Below, one piece after another: positions 1-6,288 of a stretch of 8,958 bases of DNA; within the stretch, counting starts at the first letter, position 1, and every line of letters begins with the position of its first letter. The notes below the pieces were generated by a model. The model was not told the DNA's origin. It did not search any database and saw only the letters and a program-made list of their open reading frames with translations. Origin of the DNA: an uncultured Erysipelotrichaceae bacterium. GTDB lineage: Bacteria; Bacillota_I; Bacilli_A; RFN20; CAG-826. The stretch is taken from NCBI GenBank assembly GCA_900321535.1, contig ONWJ01000070.1, positions 1 to 8,958 on the forward strand, written 5' to 3'. A program made the position numbers and the translations under genes.

Positions 1-1
1 C

Positions 2-52
2 GTCAAGATCATCTACGTCAAAGGACGTATCCTTAATATCGTCGTTAAATAA
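2..52 (+). CDS. Possible C-terminal end of an upstream gene (partial)
   Basis: Frame 2 is open from the left edge to a TAA at 50-52 and reads VKIIYVKGRILNIVVK. Its codons (gtc, atc, cgt) match those of the clear genes downstream, which is why I read it as a gene end and not as noise. Sixteen residues are too few to identify a family. A palindromic stretch follows immediately (52-76), which could end this transcript. It remains possible that the reading frame is chance. Confidence 0.35.
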   Translation, partial: VKIIYVKGRILNIVVK

Positions 53-76
53 TTCGAACGTTTTCTCGTTTCGAAT
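52..76. repeat. Imperfect inverted repeat containing two TTCGAA palindromes
   Basis: ATTCGAA (52-58) pairs with TTCGAAT (70-76). CG (59-60) can add two more pairs with CG (67-68) across a one-base bulge, leaving a T-rich loop. Two self-palindromic TTCGAA copies therefore lie 17 bp apart between the upstream stop codon and the sigma gene. No clean U-tract follows, so an efficient intrinsic terminator is doubtful. The repeat coincides with the candidate ECF promoter elements. Confidence 0.4.
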
Positions 77-80
77 CGTC
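56..80 (+). promoter_or_regulatory. Candidate ECF-type promoter for the sigma/serpin operon
   Basis: GAAC at 56-59 and CGTC at 77-80 are separated by 17 nt. This resembles the GAAC / CGTC (or CGTA) elements recognised by many ECF sigma factors, which commonly transcribe their own operon. A start about 7 nt after the -10 element, near 87, would leave a short leader containing the AGAGG ribosome binding site at 92-96. The match is by eye and only one site was found, so self-regulation is inferred. The same bases also form an imperfect inverted repeat (52-60 with 67-76), so the stretch could instead be the terminator of the upstream gene or an operator. Confidence 0.35.
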
Positions 81-102
81 TTAATAGTTGTAGAGGCTTT
101 TT

Positions 103-612
103 ATGCAAATCGATTCTCGTGCGGTAAAACTGTTCTATGCCAAAGACGAAAAAACGGTATCGGCGATCTATTCGACCTACTTTAGGCTTCTAAAGCACAT
201 TTGCTTCGGCTGTGTCCATGATATGGCGGAAGCGGAAGACTGTGCCCAAGAAGCCTTTTTGCGTGTTTATCAATCCTCTATGGAAAGCACGCATCCAGAT
301 GTTTTTCTTTCGTACTTATGCAAAGCGGCAAAGAACGTTGCGCTGGACCATTTGAGAATGCGAAAGCCGGTAGAACTCGATGAAGAAGATGCATCATCGA
401 CGGAATTCCATTATTCCGATGAGCTGTTGGACTGCCTGAAAACATTCCTCACTCCCATCGAATTTGACGTAGTCACCATGCATTATTGCTTGGGACTTGG
501 TTTCGATGAAATTGGGGCAGCACTTGGAATGACATCATCTGCAGCAAGGGGTATTTCCCATCGAGCAAAAGCCAAAGCCAAATCTACCCTCAAGAAGGAG
601 GAATGGTTATGA
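103..612 (+). CDS. ECF-family RNA polymerase sigma factor
   Basis: This is a 169-residue alternative sigma factor that directs RNA polymerase to a specific promoter set. Region 2 spans about residues 20-90: the AEDCAQEAFLRVYQ helix (44-57) is the core-binding region 2.2, and SYLCKAAKNVALDHLRMRK (70-88) is the -10-recognising helix. Region 4 spans about 107-165, with an LTPIEFDVVTMHYCLGLGFDEIGAALGMT-type helix-turn-helix for the -35 element (split here: LTPIEFDVV at 116-124, then FDEIGAALGMT at 134-144). Region 3 is absent and the length is normal, so this is the ECF class. The ATG follows AGAGG (92-96) at 6 nt. The stop overlaps the start of the next gene (ATGA), the usual arrangement for an ECF sigma factor and its anti-sigma factor. 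The ECF subgroup cannot be assigned by eye. Confidence 0.92.
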   Translation: MQIDSRAVKLFYAKDEKTVSAIYSTYFRLLKHICFGCVHDMAEAEDCAQEAFLRVYQSSMESTHPDVFLSYLCKAAKNVALDHLRMRKPVELDEEDASSTEFHYSDELLDCLKTFLTPIEFDVVTMHYCLGLGFDEIGAALGMTSSAARGISHRAKAKAKSTLKKEEWL

Positions 613-2096
613 GCAAGTTCGCCAAAACACTGAAGACATCCTACGAAAAGGTTTATGGAAACCACACGAATTACGCTTCTTTCGCTGCAAAAGCAGGCTT
701 ATCCAACGGAAGAGAACCCGCACCACGATATACCAACCCTGGTAGAACTGCCCGCAAGGTAGCCTTGATCGTATCTGGCTCTTTTGCCGCACTTGTTATT
801 TTGTTCCCTTTAGTTGGAATTTTGGTGGCTGGTTTTAAAGTCCGTGAAAACATTCAAATAAGCAATCGCTTCAGCAAAGTCGAAGTTAGCCAAGCCAAGA
901 AAAACGCGATCGATCATATGCGAGCGTTGAACCATATTACGTATCCTGAAAGGATGTGGAACGCCTCCATCGATTCGACGTTTGTTTCCAATATGTATGG
1001 TTTCTGCGAGAAGATTTTGCCATCTCTGTGGGAAAAGAATAGCTTTGTAACTTCGGCTTTAGGGTTATATGGGAACATGCATTTGGCGTCGATGACTTTG
1101 TCGGATGACTCCTTAAGACAGTCGATGGACCAATTGTTAGGTGGCGACGAATCGTTCCGAAACGGTTGGATTAAAAATTCCTTCTTCAACAATTTCTTTC
1201 AAAGCTCACGTGGGTCTGTCTTTGCTTCTCAGGCCGTGTTCTTTGATCAAAAAGTGACCGCCGATCCTGATTATATTGAAAAACTTACCGCTGCAGGTGC
1301 GGAGGCATATTCATGTGATTTCTTTAGTCAAGATGGGCAAAATGGAATCGGACAATGGGTTTCAAATGCCGTTGGAGAAAGGGATTTTGTTACTCCCAAC
1401 CAAATCTTCGATGGTCAGCCTGCCTCTGATACAACAATCCTTCTTTTATCGGCTTTATCGTTTGATATGAGATGGAGTTCTCCTTTCTTAAACAGCAGCA
1501 ATGTCGAGATGCAATTCCGTTGTTCTGACGGCACCAAGCAAGATAAAACCTTCATGGTTCATTCTTTCTATGGATATTTGGAGGATCGTGGCGATTACGT
1601 AACGTTCCAAGATTATTATTGGGATGGCTATACCATCCAATACTTTGTCCCGAAAAAAGAAAGCGATGACCTCATCGATGTGCTTCCAACATCAAATTAT
1701 TTAAGCCTTCAGCAAGATTCAGGTGGTAGCCAAAAACAGACGATGATTAAACTTTATCTTCCGAAATTCAATACAAAATCAACGATCGACTACACCCCGA
1801 TTCTTTCCTCTGTTGGGCTAGCCAAACTTTATGAGAAAAACGCCAATGTGATGCAACGAGCCTACGCCAATAAAAATCTCGAGTATTCGCACTTAGTTTC
1901 AACGAAGCAAGTTTCCAAAATTGATTTCCAAGAAGATGGCACGAAAGCAAGGAGCCTTACTTGGTCCATAGGTGCTGGTAACGCGGCTCCGATGGGAAGC
2001 GGCGGCTATGAAATCAAGCTTGATCAGCGTTTTGCCTATATCATCAAAGATCATAGAAACGTTCCTCTGTTCCTTGGCTGCTATGATGGAAAATAG
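609..2096 (+). CDS. Membrane-anchored serpin-domain protein, putative anti-sigma factor
   Basis: This is a 495-residue protein. An earlier in-frame ATG at 603 is only 1 nt from the AAGGAGG (595-601), whereas the ATG at 609 is 7 nt away and overlaps the sigma stop, so 609 is preferred. Residues 1-49 are basic and probably cytoplasmic. Residues 50-76 form one hydrophobic membrane helix preceded by RTARK, suggesting N-in topology. After a linker, about 123-495 is a serpin fold of normal size. It shows SFVTSALGLYGNMHLASM (helix region near 145), LLSALSFDMRW (279-289, the usual N-A-x-x-F-x-x-x-W strand), LYLPKF (383-388), a GLAKLYEKNANV segment (403-414), a hinge EDGTKA (442-447) and a C-terminal VPLFLGC strand. 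The family normally traps serine or cysteine proteases. Coupling to an ECF sigma gene suggests the first 49 residues bind the sigma factor and the serpin acts as the outer sensor. No HxxxCxxC zinc anti-sigma motif is present. The fold is well supported; the anti-sigma role is inferred from context. Confidence 0.8.
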   Translation: MSKFAKTLKTSYEKVYGNHTNYASFAAKAGLSNGREPAPRYTNPGRTARKVALIVSGSFAALVILFPLVGILVAGFKVRENIQISNRFSKVEVSQAKKNAIDHMRALNHITYPERMWNASIDSTFVSNMYGFCEKILPSLWEKNSFVTSALGLYGNMHLASMTLSDDSLRQSMDQLLGGDESFRNGWIKNSFFNNFFQSSRGSVFASQAVFFDQKVTADPDYIEKLTAAGAEAYSCDFFSQDGQNGIGQWVSNAVGERDFVTPNQIFDGQPASDTTILLLSALSFDMRWSSPFLNSSNVEMQFRCSDGTKQDKTFMVHSFYGYLEDRGDYVTFQDYYWDGYTIQYFVPKKESDDLIDVLPTSNYLSLQQDSGGSQKQTMIKLYLPKFNTKSTIDYTPILSSVGLAKLYEKNANVMQRAYANKNLEYSHLVSTKQVSKIDFQEDGTKARSLTWSIGAGNAAPMGSGGYEIKLDQRFAYIIKDHRNVPLFLGCYDGK

Positions 2097-2120
2097 CAAT
2101 AAAACTGTCCTTTCAGTAGC

Positions 2121-2151
2121 ACTTCTTTCTTAGAAAGAGTAATCTTTACTC
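2121..2151 (+). other. Two overlapping, mutually exclusive small hairpins before coaX
   Basis: The 96-nt gap between the serpin gene and coaX can form a hairpin from 2121-2140 (ACT plus CTTT pairing with AAAG plus AGT, one bulge) or another from 2137-2151 (GAGTAA, loop TCT, TTACTC, perfect 6 bp). They share bases 2137-2140, so only one can form at a time. Neither is followed by a proper U-tract. They could be a weak terminator for the sigma operon or mean nothing. No convincing promoter was seen in this gap. Confidence 0.25.
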
Positions 2152-2192
2152 GCTCGATACCTTTGATGGATCGAAGCGGAGGAAAACTTCCT

Positions 2193-2960
2193 ATGTTTTT
2201 AGCAATTGATTGCGGCAATACATCCGTGGAATTTGGCTTTTTTGAAGACCACGAACTCTGCCACATTTATCGGGCCAAGACGACCACTAAGAAAACCAGT
2301 GATGCATACGCCATTGACCTATCTTCGTTCCTAACGAACAAAAATATTCAAAAAGAATCGGTTCAAGCCATTCTCATCAGCTCCGTCGTACCTTCTTTTA
2401 ATGAAACGTTGCGAGAAGTATGCCAAAGCGTGTTTGGGCTTGAGCCATTTTTAATTGGTCCTGGCTTCCCAAGCGGGGTGCGTATCAACACCGATAACCC
2501 CAAAGAAGTCGGCGGAGATTTGATTGCCGACTGCGCTGGCGCGAAAGCGCTGTTTGGTGGCCCCGCCATCATCTGTGATTTGGGCACAGCGACGAAAATC
2601 ATCCTCATGGGACCAGATGGCTCATTCGAAGGATGCACGATCGCTCCTGGACTCGCCATCTCTTTAAGCGCTTTAGTTGGAAAAGCCGCTTTGCTAGGGG
2701 AGGTGGATATCCGAATCCCTGAGAAAAAGCTAGGCAAAAACACCGCCGACTGCATTTCCAGCTCTTTGACCTATGGAACAAGTTATGCCATCAAAGGACT
2801 CGCCGATGAGATTGAAAAAGAAGCGGGGTATCCCTGCAAAAGGATCATCACCGGCGGTTATTCCAAACTTCTGCTCCCATTATTAGGAGAATTCACCTAT
2901 GCCAGCCATCTTGCGCTCCGTGGCATCTATGCGATTTATGAAAGGAAGAACAAACAATGA
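2193..2960 (+). CDS. coaX: Type III pantothenate kinase (CoaX), divergent
   Basis: It phosphorylates pantothenate with ATP, the first step of CoA synthesis, in the cytoplasm. The 255-residue length fits the family. The start at 2193 gives MFLAIDCGNTS, the expected first strand with the D-x-G-N-T phosphate loop, and follows GGAGG (2178-2182) at 10 nt; longer in-frame starts at 2163 (TTG) and 2166 precede or abut the ribosome site. Other family motifs are SSVVPSF (63-69), DNPKEVGGD (101-109), DLGTATK (129-135), a TIAPGLAIS glycine loop (149-157) and GKNT (181-184). Two family positions differ: the usual GADR reads GGDL here (Arg replaced by Leu110), and the usual DFGTATT ends in Lys135. The catalytic Asp109 is kept. 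The gene overlaps the next, a transporter subunit, by 4 nt, which supports a pantothenate uptake-and-use pair. Family assignment is strong; full activity is less certain. Confidence 0.9.
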   Translation: MFLAIDCGNTSVEFGFFEDHELCHIYRAKTTTKKTSDAYAIDLSSFLTNKNIQKESVQAILISSVVPSFNETLREVCQSVFGLEPFLIGPGFPSGVRINTDNPKEVGGDLIADCAGAKALFGGPAIICDLGTATKIILMGPDGSFEGCTIAPGLAISLSALVGKAALLGEVDIRIPEKKLGKNTADCISSSLTYGTSYAIKGLADEIEKEAGYPCKRIITGGYSKLLLPLLGEFTYASHLALRGIYAIYERKNKQ

Positions 2961-3676
2961 ACACTTCTTCTTTGATCGTCGCATCTGTGATTTTGATCAT
3001 CGCGGTGCTGATTCTTGTCATGGTCTATCAAGATACCTACCCCAAAAATAAGAAAGACGACCAAGCGGCCAGCGAAAAGATCGCATCCATGTCAGTCGAT
3101 GCCTTTTTCTTAGCGATTCTGCTCGTTATGGCGTTCACCCCGATTGGATATATCACCGTTGTTCCCGGCCTTTCTTTGACTTTGATGCACCTTCCGGTTT
3201 TATTAGGAGCCGCCTTATTCGGTTGGAAGAAAGGTCTCCTTTATGGCCTTGTTTTCGGCCTTACCAGCTATGTCAATGCATTGATGAATCCAGTAGGGCT
3301 GAACGCGATGTTTGCCTTCTTTTGGGTAGCTATCCCTCCAAGGGTGCTCTTTGGACTACTATCGGGAATCGTCTTTTCCTTAATAGGAAAACTTCACAAA
3401 AAGGGCGCGAAAGCGATATACTTACCACTGGTTTGTTTTCTGCTGACCATCGCGCACACCGTTTTGGTCTTCACAGACCTCTTCCTCTTCCATGGGGAAG
3501 AAGTATCCGCCTTGTTCTTCTCTAGCCAAACTTATGGAATCGGATTCACCTTCGCGGGAATCATCGGTCTAGGGATGCTAGGAGAAGGCGCCATCGCAGC
3601 AGTCATCATCGCCCCCTTATCCACGGCGATCAACAAAGCAGCCCCGCGCTTCATCGTTCATGTAAGACAACACTGA
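2957..3676 (+). CDS. ECF transporter S component, probably for pantothenate (PanT-like)
   Basis: A 239-residue integral membrane protein with hydrophobic segments at about 5-24, 48-66, 75-110, 116-145, 153-177 and 195-227. SLTLMHLPVLLGAALFGW (73-90), GLLYGLVFGLTS (93-104) and PPRVLFGLLSGIVFSL (127-142) are typical of energy-coupling-factor substrate-binding subunits, which capture a vitamin and use a shared ATPase/EcfT module encoded elsewhere. The ATG overlaps the coaX stop (ATGA), so translation is coupled. By context the ligand is most likely pantothenate, though sequence alone does not exclude riboflavin or another vitamin. Unusually, there is an extra N-terminal membrane segment followed by a charged linker (about 25-47) ahead of the standard core, making it longer than typical S components of about 180-200 residues. 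Confidence 0.8.
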   Translation: MNTSSLIVASVILIIAVLILVMVYQDTYPKNKKDDQAASEKIASMSVDAFFLAILLVMAFTPIGYITVVPGLSLTLMHLPVLLGAALFGWKKGLLYGLVFGLTSYVNALMNPVGLNAMFAFFWVAIPPRVLFGLLSGIVFSLIGKLHKKGAKAIYLPLVCFLLTIAHTVLVFTDLFLFHGEEVSALFFSSQTYGIGFTFAGIIGLGMLGEGAIAAVIIAPLSTAINKAAPRFIVHVRQH

Positions 3677-3695
3677 TAGAAAAGGAACAGCCGTT

Positions 3696-5072
3696 ATGCC
3701 AAATTTCAAAAAACTCGCAAAACCCTATTATGAGAACGCTCTCCTCGCATTGCAGGAATTGATTCGCAAAGAAAGCGTCTATGACCCAAACACCATCGCT
3801 GATAATGCGCCTTATGGCAAAGGCGTCAAATCGGCTTTGGATTATGTTGGACGACTCGCCAAAGAATATGGCTTCCAAGTCGATTATTGCCAAGGAAGAG
3901 CAACCGAAATCAGCTTCGGCGAAGACCAAGGACCGCTCATTGGTATCTATGCCCATAGCGATGTCGTTCCTGTCTCTGGCAAATGGGACTATCCTCCGTT
4001 TAAAGGAGAAGTGGTCGGCGAAGGCAAAGAAAGAAAAATCATCGGCAGGGGATCTTCCGATGATAAAGGACCGCTTATCGCCTCGTTATTCGCTTTGAAG
4101 CTTTTGAAAGACAATGGCCTTATCAAAGGCTATCGCGTCCGCCTTGTCACCGGTGGAGATGAAGAACGCGGCTCCAGCTGCCTTGCTTATTATTTCAAGA
4201 ATTTGAAGAAGCCACAGGCTGATTATGGCTTCACGCCAGACGCTGAATTCCCGTTAATCTATGCTGAAAAAGCCATTCTTCATGGCACTCTTGGAGGTAA
4301 GGTCGACCTTAAACCCATCATCGCCATGGAAGGTGGAACAGTCAGCAACGCGGTATGCGACCGCGTCGTCGTCACTCTTCCAGTCGATAAGAAATTCATC
4401 GCCAAATTCAAAGAAGATAAAGTCGATGGAGATATCTCGGTCTCCGATCCGATCATGATCGTCACCTTCAAAGGCAAAACCTCCCACGGTTCTACCCCTC
4501 AGCTTGGTGATTCCGCGGTCATCAAAGCCTTTGCTTATCTCGGCGCTTTCTATTCCATCAAAACCCTCAGCCGCCTTGCCGAGGTTCTCAAAGATCCTTT
4601 CGGCGCGGGATTTGGTGGAGAAAATGAATCTCCTGAACTTGGCAAAGCCACCTATAACTATGGGGTTATCCACTATACGTCCAATCAATTGCTCTCCTTG
4701 AGCGTTGATTATCGTTTCGGCGAAACCGCTAAATACGAAGAAAGCGTCGCTAAACTTGAAAAGGCCACCGGATTATCGGTCAAAGTCGACTCCGTCGCTC
4801 CGGTTTTGCTATTCGAAAAGCAATCCCCGCTTGTTTCCACTTTAATGAAATCCTACAAGCGCATGACTTGGAAATTCTTCGATAAGCCAATGGCCATCGG
4901 AGGAGGAACCTACGCCAAAGAAGCGAAGAACTGCGTTGCTTATGGAGGAACCTTCATGAATCATCCAGGCAACATCCATTCGCCGAATGAATATATGTAT
5001 GTCGATGACCTCAATGCGCAGATCGCAATCTACGCGGACGCCATCTACTCGTTAGGGAAATTAGGAAAGTGA
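3696..5072 (+). CDS. pepV: M20 family dipeptidase (PepV)
   Basis: A cytoplasmic di-zinc metallopeptidase that hydrolyses dipeptides and supplies amino acids. The 458-residue length is close to known PepV proteins. The metal and catalytic positions of the family are all visible: AHSDV (His87, Asp89), GRGSSDDKGP (bridging Asp122), GGDEERG (Glu156 and Glu157), FTPDAEFP (Asp182), the lid-domain GKTSHGSTP (His264) and HSPNEY (His428). The GGGTYAKEAKNCVAYGG segment (402-418) is also typical. The family's common GRGTLDDKGP and HQANEY are slightly altered (SS, HSP), which should not affect metal binding. The ATG follows AAAGGA (3681-3686) at 9 nt, and 19 nt separate it from the transporter gene. The stop overlaps the GTG start of trmB. 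It is probably expressed as part of the housekeeping cluster. Confidence 0.93.
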   Translation: MPNFKKLAKPYYENALLALQELIRKESVYDPNTIADNAPYGKGVKSALDYVGRLAKEYGFQVDYCQGRATEISFGEDQGPLIGIYAHSDVVPVSGKWDYPPFKGEVVGEGKERKIIGRGSSDDKGPLIASLFALKLLKDNGLIKGYRVRLVTGGDEERGSSCLAYYFKNLKKPQADYGFTPDAEFPLIYAEKAILHGTLGGKVDLKPIIAMEGGTVSNAVCDRVVVTLPVDKKFIAKFKEDKVDGDISVSDPIMIVTFKGKTSHGSTPQLGDSAVIKAFAYLGAFYSIKTLSRLAEVLKDPFGAGFGGENESPELGKATYNYGVIHYTSNQLLSLSVDYRFGETAKYEESVAKLEKATGLSVKVDSVAPVLLFEKQSPLVSTLMKSYKRMTWKFFDKPMAIGGGTYAKEAKNCVAYGGTFMNHPGNIHSPNEYMYVDDLNAQIAIYADAIYSLGKLGK

Positions 5073-5689
5073 GAGGACGATTCAAAAAATGGGCCTCTCC
5101 TTATCTAGAGGCACATCGTGACATTGCTTTAGAACAAGTCGATCCTAACGACCCGTTCTTCGCCACCCGCCCATTGTTTTTAGAAATCGGGATTGGCAAA
5201 GGCGATTTCATACTCGGGATGCAAGATATCCTTCCTGGCCATTATCTTGGCCTAGAGAAAGATATCTCAATCATGGGTATGGCGGCCAAGAAAGTCGTTT
5301 CTAGCGGACGTACCTCCATTCGCCTTGTCGCCGATGACTTCGATGTGGTCTATGAAGATATCATGTCGCTTCGCTTCGATGTCATCTTCTTGAACTTCTC
5401 AGACCCATGGCCCAAAGCGCGTCATAAAAAACGTCGCCTTACCTTCGCCCCGAGATTACTCAAGATCGCTGGTTTGCTCAAAGAAGGAGGGGAGATTCGT
5501 TTCAAAACCGATAACGATGACCTCTATGCCTATACCTTAGAGCAAATCGAAGAAGCAAAACTCTCCATCGCCTTGCGTCAAGATGAATATGAATTTGATG
5601 CTGCTAACGATGCGATGAGCGAATATGAACGCAATTTCCGCAGCGTTGGCAAATCCATCCATCGCCTGATCATCAAAAAGGAGCAATGA
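5069..5689 (+). CDS. trmB: tRNA (guanine-46-N7)-methyltransferase (TrmB)
   Basis: It transfers a methyl group from S-adenosylmethionine to N7 of G46 in the variable loop of tRNA. The 206 residues show the SAM-binding LEIGIGKG (38-45), the hallmark NFSDPWPKARHKKRRLT (109-125), FKTDN (145-149) and the C-terminal SEYERNF / GKSIHRL (184-200). The start is a GTG overlapping the pepV stop (GTGA). It gives MRGRFKKWA, matching the basic MRxRxxxWA start usual in Bacilli, so the GTG is well supported despite only a modest AGGGA (5054-5058) 10 nt upstream. The stop overlaps a possible earlier start of the next gene. Length is slightly shorter than in Bacillus, with no motif missing. Confidence 0.96.
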   Translation: MRGRFKKWASPYLEAHRDIALEQVDPNDPFFATRPLFLEIGIGKGDFILGMQDILPGHYLGLEKDISIMGMAAKKVVSSGRTSIRLVADDFDVVYEDIMSLRFDVIFLNFSDPWPKARHKKRRLTFAPRLLKIAGLLKEGGEIRFKTDNDDLYAYTLEQIEEAKLSIALRQDEYEFDAANDAMSEYERNFRSVGKSIHRLIIKKEQ

Positions 5690-5691
5690 AT

Positions 5692-6276
5692 ATGAGTGCA
5701 ATCTATGTTGGAAAGCATAATGGCAAGAAAGTCCTTTTCCTTGTTAACGATGCTTCCGCTTCTCCCGAACAAATCAAAGAATGTGAGAATGCCGCCGCGC
5801 TTTATCAAGGCGACAAACTCCTCGGCATCAATCTCTTCGATGAAGCATTGACCGCTGATCTCCCATTAGGATTACTCGTGCATCCAAATGAAGAAATCTC
5901 TGCAAAACTCAATCAAATTTTAGAAAAAAGCGGACTTCCAAAGTATCAATACGTGGAATCTGGCTATGAAGTCATGGAAGTGAAACTCATCGAAGAGCAC
6001 CCTCTCAATGAGAAGCTTTCCATCCTCACCTTGGCTGGGAAAAACGGAGAATGCTCTTCTGTCACCCGTTATAGCAACTACAAAGTGGGAGACCATGTCG
6101 TGGTTGCAAAAGACGGGACATTCCTCTTTGATGGTTCGGTCTTCCATAAACGTGTGGAGAAGAACATCCCCATCGATGTCACCCTTTGCAGTGAAAGAGA
6201 CCTTTGCCTAGGCGAGAACTATAAAGAAGCGTTCCTTGCTAATGATAAAGCAGTGGGGGAAGACTTCTTTGCATAA
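5692..6276 (+). CDS. ytpR: YtpR-like protein with C-terminal tRNA-binding OB domain
   Basis: Two in-frame starts exist. The ATG at 5686 overlaps the trmB stop but is only 2 nt from AAGGAG (5678-5683). The ATG at 5692 sits 8 nt away and is preferred, giving 194 residues. Residues 1-85 resemble the YtpR N-terminal domain (an alpha/beta domain of unknown function). Residues about 89-165 resemble the EMAP/PheT-type tRNA-binding OB fold: EEHPLNEKLSILTL (101-114) corresponds to the family's HP-x-A-D-x-L strand, and YKVGDHVVVAKDGTFL (130-145) to the second half. YtpR proteins are thought to bind RNA or tRNA, but no defined reaction is established. It sits between trmB and pncB, and pncB's ribosome site overlaps its stop. 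The family call is good; the OB domain is rather diverged. Confidence 0.8.
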   Translation: MSAIYVGKHNGKKVLFLVNDASASPEQIKECENAAALYQGDKLLGINLFDEALTADLPLGLLVHPNEEISAKLNQILEKSGLPKYQYVESGYEVMEVKLIEEHPLNEKLSILTLAGKNGECSSVTRYSNYKVGDHVVVAKDGTFLFDGSVFHKRVEKNIPIDVTLCSERDLCLGENYKEAFLANDKAVGEDFFA

Positions 6277-6288
6277 GGAGGCAAGCAC

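Noticed and set aside
603..608. ATG at 603 as the start of the serpin gene
   Set aside because: Only 1 nt separates it from the AAGGAGG; the ATG at 609 has ideal spacing and the usual ATGA overlap.
2163..2192. TTG at 2163 or ATG at 2166 as the coaX start
   Set aside because: The added residues would precede the first strand of the fold, and GGAGG (2178-2182) sits after these codons and serves the ATG at 2193.
2363..2755. 130-codon open frame on the - strand within coaX
   Set aside because: Overlaps the catalytic part of coaX and shows no domain or ribosome site that would support it.
3223..3525. 100-codon alternative-frame + strand open frame inside the ECF S gene
   Set aside because: Out of frame with a clear membrane transporter gene and without recognisable features.
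4254..4688. 144-codon open frame on the - strand within pepV
   Set aside because: Antisense to conserved M20 peptidase motifs; composition is a mirror of + strand codons and no family is recognised.
5686..5691. ATG at 5686 as the start of the ytpR-like gene
   Set aside because: It is 2 nt from AAGGAG, too close; the in-frame ATG at 5692 is 8 nt away.
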